Shown here piece after piece: positions 52,646-61,799 of a stretch of 64,000 nt of DNA. Under the pieces are notes generated by a model. It had not been told where the DNA came from and ran no database searches. It saw only the letters and a program-made list of their open reading frames with translations. The translations under genes were made by a program, and so were the position numbers. Numbering within the stretch: the first letter of the stretch is position 1; each line of letters starts with the position of its first letter. Origin of the DNA: Martensiomyces pterosporus (lineage: Eukaryota; Kickxellomycota; Kickxellomycetes; Kickxellales; Kickxellaceae); contig MU603981.1 in the NCBI GenBank assembly GCA_025201845.1, forward strand, positions 4,938 to 68,937, given 5' to 3'.

Positions 52646-54362
52646 ATGGATGGCTGGTTGCACTTTAACCTGGGCCCCAGTGCCACAGTCCCGCTCCTGC
52701 TTGGCGTTTTTGCCGTGTGCTTCAGCCTGGTATCAATGGTAGTCAAGGAATGGCTGTTTTTGTCAGAGACCCTCGTTGCCTTTCTCTTTGGCGTGGCGTT
52801 TGGACCCAAGGGCGTAGGCGCGGTGAGCCCTGCTGACTGGATTGATGTGCCGTCGTTTACCCTCGAGTTCACTCGCCTGATCATTGCAATTCAAGTCATG
52901 GCCGCCGGGATCACGTTGCCAAAGTAAGCACGCGTTCTATTTCCGACAGCTGCTGCCAAGAGGGACGAATCATGGCATTCGCCGCTTCTCGTAGTGCTGT
53001 GTTGTATGCAGTGCTTGATGTTGCTTACGTTTGTGCAGCCTCAATTGCTCATGCTGTTTTCTCTTTCCTTCTGCCTGTAGGAAGTACCTCATGAGGGAGC
53101 TGAAATCGCTTCTGATGCTGCTTGGCCCAGTAATGACGTGGATGTGGCTCACGTCCGCTGCGGTAATCATGCTTGTGTTCCGCCTCGGATTCCTCGAATC
53201 CCTGCTTATCGCTTCCTGCGTGGCGCCCACAGACCCCGTTCTGGCAAACTCTATCGTCAAGGGCAAGTTTGCCGAGGCCAAGGTACCGCAGCATGTGCGC
53301 GACATCATCTCGGCCGAATCAGGCGCCAACGACGGGCTCGGGTACCCCTATCTCTATCTAGCCCTCTACCTCCTCAAATACAGCACAAGGGAGGCGCTGA
53401 CTCGCTGGGTGGTGGTGGTCATTCTATGGGAGATTGCTGCTTCCATTGCCATCGGCGCATTTGTCGGCTGGGCCGCCCGCAAGCTCCTGCAGTTTGCGCG
53501 CGAGAGGCAGTGGATTGACCACGACTCATTCCTCTCCTTTGCCATTTCGCTGACTCTCTTGACCCTGGGGCTGGTGGCTCTCGTCGGCAGTGACGACATT
53601 TTGGCGTGCTTCGTTGCTGGAAACTCGTTTACCTGGGACGACTGGTTTAGGAAGGAGACCAAGGAGGCGCATTTCCAGGACGTTCTAGATACCCTGTTTA
53701 ACTACACCTTCTTCATATACCTGGGCGCCATTGTGCCCTGGGACACGCTGAGCGGCAGCATCGAGTTTGTAACCACTGGGCGGCTTGTCGCCTCGGCCCT
53801 GCTGATCATCCTGTTCAGGCGGTTGCCCATGATGATGGCGGTCACTCGGCTTGCGCCTGCGATTAGGACGTTCCGCGAAGCGCTGTTCGCTGGGTGGTTT
53901 GGGCCAATTGGTGTGGGCGCTATATTCTACGCCATGGTTGCCTATGAGGAGCTGCAAAGCGAGGTGTTTGACGGTTTGAAGGCGAAGGAGTACCTCCTGC
54001 CGATTGTCTTTTCCCTGGTGATTGCCTCGGTTATTGTGCATGGCATTACCATACCGCTGTACCATATTGCCGCCGCAGTGCCGAATGCCACGGTGGCCGT
54101 GTCAAAGTTCCTCAGCCGAACGCCATCGCAGTCGTCGTCTAACCTGTTTGTGGGCGCTGTCCGTGGTACGCCGCCTCTGAACATCGCCGGTGCACGCGGG
54201 CTTCAGGGAAGCAGACTTCGGAGGCAGGTGGAGGGCTTTGACAATGCCCATTTGTCGAGCAGCTGTCCCGCAGTGCCTGAGCACACTTTTCTGCTTTCTG
54301 GAAGCGAGAGGCGACCTGAGAACCTGCCGAACTACGGGTCCCTGGCAAACTCCAACGTATAG
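52646..54362 (+). CDS. NHA1: Nha1/Sod2-type plasma-membrane Na+/H+ antiporter (2 exons)
   Basis: Model: exon 1 52646-52923, intron 52924-53080 (GTAAGC...CTGTAG), exon 2 53081-54362; 519 aa. CPA1-type exchanger with about twelve membrane helices. Signature segments are ETLVAFLFGVAFGPKG, SCVAPTDPVLANSIV and SAESGANDGLGYPYLYL; the Asp residues of the PTDP and ND motifs are the expected ion-binding acids. FIYLGAIVPWDTL and the later GPIGVGAIFY are also family features. The soluble C-terminal tail is short (about 75 residues) compared with S. cerevisiae Nha1 and closer to S. pombe Sod2. Confidence 0.93.
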
Positions 54363-54451
54363 CGATTGTGGATATAAGGTACAGCATTTATTGAGAACTT
54401 TGAAATGAGAAATGGTTGAAACGCGCGAAAGCCACGCCCCTTGGAGGACGT

Positions 54452-55124
54452 TCACACCGACACATCTACATGTACAAGCGGCATATGCAATAGCAGACAT
54501 TTAGTACGTCGCTTCAACGTAAGCACTTGCAGCAGCAGCTCGTCTGAGAACAACTTACCGTCAAAGACCCAGATCGTGTCCTTGGGCGATGCCTTTGCCT
54601 TCTTGACATAAAGCTGGTCCCTCTCTGGCGGTACCTACGGATGCAGTGCAGCATAGGATCAGAAAAATAAATGAAGAAAAAAAAGTGTGCAAAGATGTTT
54701 AGGTACGCTGTGTATGCTGTGCCTGAATGTGCCACTGCCCTTTCTTAAGAATGACGCTTGCCTTCTTCTCGCAGCTGGACAGCATCGAGAGTATCGACAG
54801 GCAGATCGCATCGACGGTCAGCACCGGGCACCAGTACTTGTACAGGATGCTCAGGCAAATATGTCCGTTGCTGTAGATATGCGGATGAACAGGAACGCTC
54901 CCGTGGAAGGTCACCTCGGGTGCCTCCAGCGGGTAGTCGTCGGGGAAACTGAACAAGAGCGTGAATTTCTCGTTGGCATAGAGCGTTCCCTCGACGCCGT
55001 TAATGCGCACGAGCCATTTGTCGATGTTGTTGGTTGTCTCCAGGCATATGTACTTGGACTCGGCTCTTTTCATCTGCCGCAGTTCGCGCAGCAGCCGTTT
55101 GGTGCGCAGTGGAGAGCAGGACAT
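54452..55124 (-). CDS. UBE2W/Ubc16-type ubiquitin-conjugating enzyme (3 exons, one GC-AG intron)
   Basis: Model: exon 1 55124-54762, intron 54761-54635 with a GC donor (AAG|GCAAGC), exon 2 54634-54559, intron 54558-54466 (GTAAGT...ATGTAG), exon 3 54465-54452; 150 aa, against 151 for human UBE2W. The core has DKWLVRINGVEGTLY, FSFPDDYPLEAPEV, VPVHPHIYSNGHICLSIL with active-site Cys, and ICLSILSMLSSCEKK. Joined exons give VPPERDQLYVKKAKASPKDTIWVFDD, matching the UBE2W C-terminus. Family members attach ubiquitin to disordered N-termini. Exon 3 is only 14 bases and is the least certain part. Convergent with the antiporter gene. Confidence 0.87.
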
Positions 55125-55205
55125 TCGAGAGCAGGCAGCAGCAAGGGCAAGAGAGAAGGATGTATCTGTGAAAACTTGGAGCAGTTTTGTGCGCTAAGTG
55201 GCTGC

Positions 55206-55401
55206 AGAGGGAAGAGAGAGACTGCGAATATATACGTGGCGGAAATGTCTCGGAGGAGGGCAAGGCTCACAGGTATGCTGCCATAGAAACGCAGAGCACA
55301 CAAAGAGGGAAGAGAGAGACTGCGAATATATACGTGGCGGAAATGTCTCGGAGGAGGGCAAGGCTCACAGGTATGCTGCCATAGAAACGCAGAGCACACA
55401 A
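55206..55401. repeat. Perfect 98-bp tandem duplication upstream of UBE2W
   Basis: Copy 1 55206-55303 and copy 2 55304-55401 are identical by eye, with no N between them. Each copy carries the TATATA element facing UBE2W, so the promoter-proximal block is doubled. Confidence 0.93.
55229..55234 (-). promoter_or_regulatory. TATA element of UBE2W (repeated at 55327-55332)
   Basis: TATATA in the context CGTATATATTCGC on the minus strand, 105 bases upstream of the ATG; the tandem repeat places a second copy 98 bases farther out. Confidence 0.45.
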
Positions 55402-55763
55402 CATGGTGAAACATGACGTGTGGCTATCAAACACGACGGGGCAACGAAACCACCACACAATTCATGTGTAGTCGATCAGCTCCTGTCTTGATGCCTTGTG
55501 TGAACGACAGCCAGCCCTTGAAGGGTCGCGGATACATAGCTATGCTCAGTCAATTTGATCCTGACACCTCAATGCGAAATATGCCATACAGAGCTGATCA
55601 TCCACCGCAATCACAAAATTACGTAGCAACAAACAGCGGCTTTGGCTTTAACTGCCGCCAAGCTGCGGGTATGATGCACCGCCAGCTCTCCTTTTGTTTA
55701 TTCGCAAGCTGTGCGCTCTGAAATCGCGTGTTTGCACTGGATGCATAGCAGCTTCACCGAAAG
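55402..55763. other. Intergenic region between UBE2W promoter and SCAI
   Basis: About 360 bases, divergent genes. A 102-codon frame (55413-55721) has no domain features and overlaps the promoter area; treated as chance. Confidence 0.4.
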
Positions 55764-58178
55764 ATGGCGAATGAACCACCAGCACAGCAAATAGCACAGA
55801 GCAGCGGGCCGGCAGCTGCCGCCGCAGTCGACGGACTTGCAACGCCTGCTGAACACGAAGCGTCAATAAATGCGAATGACATAGCGCAGCAGGGCTCCCC
55901 AAATGCCCCCGAGAGGCAGGAGCAGGAGCAAACTGCTGACGAGAGCAAAGATAACGGCAGCATCGCTGATGACAGCGCTGTAGCAGTAGCAGAGACCGCA
56001 GCGAGCGAGGGTGCACAGAAAGCGGCGAGGAAACCAGGTGAGCCGGACCCCAGCGAGGAGGAGGCCAGGGAGGTAGTTGAGGAGTTCGAATACCTGCTAG
56101 AGAAGAGCCAGCAGCTGTTCTCGGGGCTCAAGGACCTGCCCGAGATTGGGAGCAAGTACTGGCTCCCCCACTTCCAGCGCACGTTCGAGGTATACACAAT
56201 GCTGTGGAAGTTCCAGGGCCAGCACCGCCTCTTGCTGGAGAAGCCCGAGCACTACGGACTGAAGCGGTGGGAGGTGGGCGAAATAGCATCCAAGATTGGG
56301 CAGCTATATTATCGCTACTATCTGCGCACGAGCGAGACAAACTACCTGCAGGAGGCATATGCGTTCTACGAGGCGATTCGCGAGAGAAGCTATTTCAAGG
56401 ACGAGCGGGAGGTCAAGAATTCGGCGCTGATGATCAAGAAGCTAAGGTACTATGCGCGCTTCATCGTTGTTTGTCTGCAGATGAACTACACGCCCATGAT
56501 GCTGCAGCTCCTGGAGGAAGTCAAGGAGCTCATTGACCTGTACTCGGCCACGTTTAATCCGGTCGATAAGATGGAGTGGTCCTTGGTTGTCAAGGAAATG
56601 GCCCTGTTTATGCACGCTGTGTGCAGCCCCGTGCCTACCGACGAACACAGGATCCCCCTGCCAGTTAGCTACAGGCTGGTATCGCGTAGGCGCCCGCGCT
56701 TGGACAAGGACAGCCCAAAGTTCCGCCTTCAGGAGGCTATCATTGTGGGCAACAAGCCCACGCAGCTCAAATTCTCTGAGCTGACGCTGGATATGCACTA
56801 CATGCTGCAGATGCTTGAGCGCGAGCCAAGTGTCAGTACAAAAGATGCTTCAGGCACGCCAGCGACAAACAATGCAGCAGCCGTGGCGGCAGTAGCAGCA
56901 GCAACAACAACAACAACAACAACAACAACAGTAGCAGCAGCAGTGGTGCCGGTTACTACCACAGCCACCACAGAGGTCACAGTACTGCTGCCATCAGAGA
57001 CAGCTTCCACGACCGAGCCAAGTGGTGGTGGGATCGCAGATTCTGCAACACCAGCCCCAGATAGGGCAGACAATACTGGCTCTAACCTAATCAGTATTGG
57101 TGAGAAGCTCGACAGCGCAGGCAAAACAGAAGGCACACCGGGCGGGATTGTGGCCAACACTGAGCCGGTTGATGCGATTGCCGCCGCCACCGCTGCTGCT
57201 GCCAGCGACAAGGATAAAGACAAGGAAAAGGAGAGAGAGAAGGAGAGAGAGAAGGACGACGATGGCGAAAAGGACAAGGACAAGGACAAAGAGAAAAACG
57301 TAAAGCGGATCAACCCGCACAAGTACTTGCTCTACCAGCCAAGCTTCAGCCAGATCCAGGTGTATCTAGCCAACGCATTCAAGGAGATTGGCGACCAAGG
57401 GTGTGTGATGCTGTATCTGTCATCTGAGGGTTCGGGCGCTGCATCGCCCAAGTCCCAGGAGGAGACTGAGGCAGCAAACCACGGGTTCACTGGCGGAGTG
57501 TCGACGACATGGCGAGCATCCACCGAGTCTGGAAAGGATCGCAGCGTCGGGCACCTCATCAATACAGTGCACCCAGCCGACCTTTTGCCATACACGCGCA
57601 AGCCGTTTTTCCTTGTGGTCGAGAGCGAGAGCTCAATGGCTTACAAGAGCATGCCCAATCTCTTTTCGCAGCCCCTTCTCTGCCTGCTCTCTCCTGCTGA
57701 GTACCCGATTGTCAACAGCAGCGGCAGCTTGTACACATTCTTCTTGCATTCGCCAATGCTCGCGTTCTGCGCTATTTCTCAGATACGCTCAATGGCGGCC
57801 GACAAGTGGTCAGATCTTGAGGAGCTGTTCAGCGAGCTTGAGGACCTGGCATTTGAGCTGCTCAACACCTACGTGACGTCCCCAGGCGTGCGCAAGTTCT
57901 TCAGCGACGATTTCCTGCGCCAGCTAATGATCCGCCACGCCATCTGCTGTGTCACCCTGGACTTGCACTTTGACTTTAACCAGCCCCAGCACATGCCCTC
58001 GTCGTCACCCGACTTCGCGTCAGAGATCACGTCCTCGCCCGTGCTGATCAGAAAGGCACGCGACATAGCCGAGTTCTGCTCTGTCGAGCAGTTCTACCGG
58101 ATGGAGGACCCGCCAAAGTCGCCCACAGCCGATCGCCTGCCCGATTCCTCTGCTGCCGCCGACGACGACCACACATAG
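55764..58178 (+). CDS. SCAI-family transcriptional/repair cofactor
   Basis: 804 aa, single exon. Matches SCAI (suppressor of cancer cell invasion) across most of its length: EFEYLLEKSQQLFSGLKDLP, FQRTFEVYTMLWKFQ, RWEVGEIASKIGQLYYRYYLRTSE, KKLRYYARFIVVCL, LKFSELTLDMHYMLQ, then INPHKYLLYQPSFSQIQVYL, PYTRKPFFLVVESESS and SQPLLCLLSP. In animals SCAI inhibits MRTF-SRF transcription and acts in double-strand break repair with 53BP1/REV3L. Oddities: a disordered Ala/Glu-rich N-terminus of ~100 residues, and an insertion (~370-510) with a Thr run from an ACA repeat and a charged KDKEKEREKE stretch, replacing a short loop of the animal protein. Confidence 0.93.
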   Translation: MANEPPAQQIAQSSGPAAAAAVDGLATPAEHEASINANDIAQQGSPNAPERQEQEQTADESKDNGSIADDSAVAVAETAASEGAQKAARKPGEPDPSEEEAREVVEEFEYLLEKSQQLFSGLKDLPEIGSKYWLPHFQRTFEVYTMLWKFQGQHRLLLEKPEHYGLKRWEVGEIASKIGQLYYRYYLRTSETNYLQEAYAFYEAIRERSYFKDEREVKNSALMIKKLRYYARFIVVCLQMNYTPMMLQLLEEVKELIDLYSATFNPVDKMEWSLVVKEMALFMHAVCSPVPTDEHRIPLPVSYRLVSRRRPRLDKDSPKFRLQEAIIVGNKPTQLKFSELTLDMHYMLQMLEREPSVSTKDASGTPATNNAAAVAAVAAATTTTTTTTTVAAAVVPVTTTATTEVTVLLPSETASTTEPSGGGIADSATPAPDRADNTGSNLISIGEKLDSAGKTEGTPGGIVANTEPVDAIAAATAAAASDKDKDKEKEREKEREKDDDGEKDKDKDKEKNVKRINPHKYLLYQPSFSQIQVYLANAFKEIGDQGCVMLYLSSEGSGAASPKSQEETEAANHGFTGGVSTTWRASTESGKDRSVGHLINTVHPADLLPYTRKPFFLVVESESSMAYKSMPNLFSQPLLCLLSPAEYPIVNSSGSLYTFFLHSPMLAFCAISQIRSMAADKWSDLEELFSELEDLAFELLNTYVTSPGVRKFFSDDFLRQLMIRHAICCVTLDLHFDFNQPQHMPSSSPDFASEITSSPVLIRKARDIAEFCSVEQFYRMEDPPKSPTADRLPDSSAAADDDHT

Positions 58179-58585
58179 CACACGTGGTTTATGGGGTCTC
58201 AGGCTGCCCAGCCAATCACAGCCGGTGCATTTTTCCCATCAAACAACTGGGTCGCTGCTGGTCGGCGCTTGCTGGCGGGAGAAAGCGCATCCATCGTTCT
58301 CTGCTCACATCCATCCGCTTCGCACTACATTTGCAATATATACAGCCGCCACCACATCTCCGGCATACACCCCCTCCCGCTGTGTCGGCCTGTAGCAGAA
58401 CCGCCTTTTGTACTGCGCATGCTGCGCTCGCCAGGTGAGCCAAGGCATCCGCGCACTCCCTCCCCTCAGCTCAGCTACTTTAGCTACTATTGCTTTGCGC
58501 ACCATCCATCCCCTCTGCTGTCAGCTCTCCAGCTGCGCTCCAGCCTACCAGTCACCAACTCCAGTGGTCGCTCGCCCGCCACCAG
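58179..58585. other. Intergenic region between SCAI and the RNF220-like gene
   Basis: About 400 bases; CT-rich, with TATATA near 58337-58342. Likely leader of the RING gene. No gene. Confidence 0.45.
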
Positions 58586-60887
58586 ATGGAATGGGCCATG
58601 AACCGATACAGGTTTTCTCTCTACTACCCCGAAGGCGCGGCCGGCGATGATGCACACGGCTTTTCTTCCTCTCCGTCACACACTACCGCTACCATGCACC
58701 GCCGCCACAACCACAGCCACCACAAACGACCACGCACAGACATCAATGAGGCTCCGCCATCAAAGAGTGCGTCCGCTGGCCGTTCAGACACAGGCACCAA
58801 TGGCCGCGAATTTGGGTCGCATAAAAGAGGTAATTCGTCCTGGAGGCAAGCAAAAGAAGCTGGCAGAGATCACCGCGTGCGTCTGTCTTGAGCCACTTCT
58901 CAGCTAAAAAGCTACTCTCTTTCTTCGCTCTTAATTACCGGCATTTCGCTTTTTGTAGCTCGCTCGGCAACCATAGACTGCCCGTTGTGTGAGCAGACCT
59001 TTCCTGCTGACGAGTACGACGACCACTATATGCAAGAGATCGAGGCTGTTCGCAGAAACACGCTGGCCTCGAAATCGAAGGATGCCCGTCAGATTCAATC
59101 CATCGCTGTCAATGGCAGTGGCGAGGACTCAATGGAGAGGGGCTCAAGGCTGAGGGGCTCTCCAAGAGCTGCCCCCAGCGCTGGATCTGGCAAGAAGCTT
59201 GCTATGACGGCGGAAGACCTGGAAGAAGGCGAGGTTCGCGATCTATCGATGGCAACCACGCCGCCGCCACAATCGCCACCCCCGCCACAGCCGGCATCTG
59301 TCACGTCGTCTGGTGGAAGGGGGCTGGCCGAGGCTTCGAAGGCCAACCCGCCGCATCCACACGAGAGCGAAGAAGCAGAGACGCCAACATATAACCTGCG
59401 GCGGTCCACGAGAAAGCGCGTTCAGCGTGTGGTGCAGCCGCCGCCAGAGCCACACCCGGCCACGCCGACGCCCAGCCATAGACCTCGAACTCAGAGCACA
59501 GCTGCAGCGAGAAGCAGATCCCCTGTCAGAAGCGGCAGGAGCAGCAGGAGCAGCAGTAGAAGCACCGCTGGCGGCAGCGGCAGGAGAAGCGCAGGCAGTA
59601 GACCAGGGACAGGTGCTCAGGGCAGAGCGCACAAGAAACGCAGCACTGAAACTGCAACCACCACCAGCAGTGGCAGCAGTAGCCCTCGCAAGCCAAGCAT
59701 CGACTCTGGCCACGGCTTCGAAGCGCCCGTCACTACATCTGGCGCCGCCGCCCCTTGCGACCCAAAGCCCGAGGAGCAGAAGCAGACCTGCTTTATCTGC
59801 AACAAAGAGCTGCATGGAGATAGCAACGAAATCAATGCGCATATCGACAGCTGCTTGTCTGCGGCTTCGGGAGACGCTGGCGGGTCCTCAACAGACATGG
59901 CTGGTGGCTCCAGCACAGCATATGAAGGCCAGATGGTCGAGTACGAGTGGGGCGGCCAGACGCGCATTCGCGCGACGGCTATGCTTGAGGGCGGGCTGAC
60001 CGCTGCTGGCATTGGCTATGGGTCGTCATTGGCGGACAACGACAACGACGAGGATATTGATGTTGACGCCGAAGACGAAACCAACTTTGGAGCTGCTCAG
60101 TACACCGACAAGGACCTGATCTTTAGCAAGCAGGCAGCAGGCAACCACTCGCAGCACGGGCACACGCGCCAGCTCTCTGGCCCGCAATACGAGGAGACTG
60201 CACCAACGCTTGAGCCCGAACCTGCCGCCGCCAGCGAAGAAGCGACACCACCATCCCCCTCATCGTCGGCGTCAGCGTCGGCGTCAGCGTCGGCGTCAGC
60301 GTCGGCAGCGCGTGCTGCAAACAACGAAGCTGCAGTGTCTACACCATCGGCGCTGCCCGTCTCTGGCGGTGCCTCTCAGCTGGTCATTGATGCCCTTNNN
60401 NNNNNNNAAGCAGGCAGCAGGCAACCACTCGCAGCACGGGCACACGCGCCAGCTCTCTGGCCCGCAATACGAGGAGACTGCACCAACGCTTGAGCCCGAA
60501 CCTGCCGCCGCCAGCGAAGAAGCGACACCACCATCCCCCTCATCGTCGGCGTCAGCGTCGGCGTCAGCGTCGGCGTCAGCGTCGGCAGCGCGTGCTGCAA
60601 ACAACGAAGCTGCAGTGTCTACACCATCGGCGCTGCCCGTCTCTGGCGGTGCCTCTCAGCTGGTCATTGATGCCCTTAAGGAGCGCATCCGTCAGCAAGA
60701 CCGTCTTTTGCAGGCAGCACACACGTGCCTGATCTGCCTCGAGCCCTACGCAAAGCCCTGTACATCTATCAACTGCTGGCACGTGTACTGCGAGAACTGC
60801 TGGCTGCACACACTGGGCACAAAGAAGCTATGCCCGCAGTGCCTCCAGATCACACAACCAACCGACCTCCGACGCATATACTTGTAA
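58586..60887 (+). CDS. RNF220-like RING E3 ligase, interrupted by an assembly duplication
   Basis: Exon 1 58586-58829, intron 58830-58958 (GTAATT...TTTGTAG), exon 2 from 58959. The frame is intact to 60397, then ten N and a 270-base repeat intervene; resuming at 60678 restores the frame to the stop at 60887 and gives 630 aa. Visible: a zinc-knuckle CPLCEQTFPADEYDDH, Ser/Arg-rich disordered middle, a CCHC finger CFICNKELHG...HIDSC, Ser-Ala repeats, and a C-terminal RING (CLICLEPYAKPCTSINCWHVYC, CWLHTLGTKKLCPQC, ending DLRRIYL) that matches RNF220 almost position by position. RNF220 is a nuclear E3 ligase; substrates here are unknown. The first exon is the least certain. Confidence 0.85.
60128..60397 (+). 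repeat. Direct repeat copy 1 flanking N gap (270 bp)
   Basis: Identical by eye to 60408-60677 and separated from it by ten Ns, inside the RNF220-like coding region. Confidence 0.92.
60398..60407. other. Assembly gap (10 N)
   Basis: Ten N between two identical 270-base blocks; together the gap plus one copy (280 bases) shifts the reading frame. Confidence 0.99.
60408..60677 (+). repeat. Direct repeat copy 2 flanking N gap (270 bp)
   Basis: Second copy; the coding frame continues from its last base into the RING-domain segment. Confidence 0.92.
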
Positions 60888-61062
60888 CATCATCCCTCAC
60901 TCTTCCACCCCAGTAACATTAATATTATTCTCTAAACACGCCATTCTCCAGCGCACTCGCCCAGCTGGTACGTTGGCATTTGTCTGTTTATTCAGTCTTT
61001 TTGCGTGTGCTCCTCAAGCGCTATCCGGTGTCGCCTTGCCAAGCAAGCAAGCCGTGGCTGGT

Positions 61063-61416
61063 TTACGCGGCCTGCTTCTCCTGCGCCTTCAGCAGCATCT
61101 GCTTGATCTCCATGCCGATGTTGCTAGCAATGTTCTTATCCTTTGTCAGCAACAGGTAGTTGTCGAGTCCACCCTTTTTGTCAATGGTGCGAAGAACGCG
61201 CGTGGTCACCCGTACCGTGAACTTGCGATCGAGGACAGCAGAGTACAGGCTGACCTTCTGGATGTTGGGCATCCAGATCCGCCGCGTCTTGTGGAGCGAC
61301 TTGGGCTTGTTGTTTCCGTGCTGCACGGTGGTGCCGCCGAACAGCCCGTCGAGGTGGACGCGGTAGAACTGTGTCGTCGGACCGCGCAGAATCTTTGTAA
61401 GGTTTTGGCCGAGCAT
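61063..61416 (-). CDS. Mitochondrial large-subunit ribosomal protein bL28m
   Basis: 117 aa. The block GLFGGTTVQHGNNKPKSLHKTRRIWMPNIQKVSLYSAVLDRKFTVRV is the L28 signature (G-x2-HGN, K-x-RR-x-W-x-PN), followed by TTRVLRTIDKKGGLDNYLL, typical of the mitochondrial/fungal MRPL24 form. It is a structural component of the mitoribosome. The short N-terminus MLGQNLTKILRG could be a presequence. Single exon, minus strand, convergent with the RNF220-like gene. Confidence 0.93.
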   Translation of the reverse strand: MLGQNLTKILRGPTTQFYRVHLDGLFGGTTVQHGNNKPKSLHKTRRIWMPNIQKVSLYSAVLDRKFTVRVTTRVLRTIDKKGGLDNYLLLTKDKNIASNIGMEIKQMLLKAQEKQAA

Positions 61417-61799
61417 TGTCTAACTTTCTGTTTGGTCTACCACGGCTGCTCCTCTATCCTAGCTATCCGTGCTCGCTACTTTGCCAGGCGCTGCAATGAA
61501 TGCAAGTAAAGTAGGTGGTAATTTCGGGATGATTGGACAGCGTACAGCAAAAGGAGCAAGAGTGGATTTCCTCCCTGCTGCTTTGCTGCGCTTGCCCAGT
61601 GTACTGTTAAATTTTGCTTACTCCCCGCCTCTTATCACGCACTTTAAGAGAGAGCCGACTGGGGACTGGCGAGCCGAGCCGTCAGGGTCGCGATCGGTGT
61701 CTTCCATAGAAGCAACATATTTAACCAAAAGAAAAGCAGTGGGGATTAGACAAAAGCGAGGAATGGAGTGTGGGAAATGAGAGATGAGAACCGCGGCAG
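61417..61799. other. Intergenic region between bL28m and MCM4
   Basis: About 380 bases between two minus-strand genes. No gene; contains the bL28m promoter side and an AACATATTTAAC stretch near 61711-61724. Confidence 0.4.
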
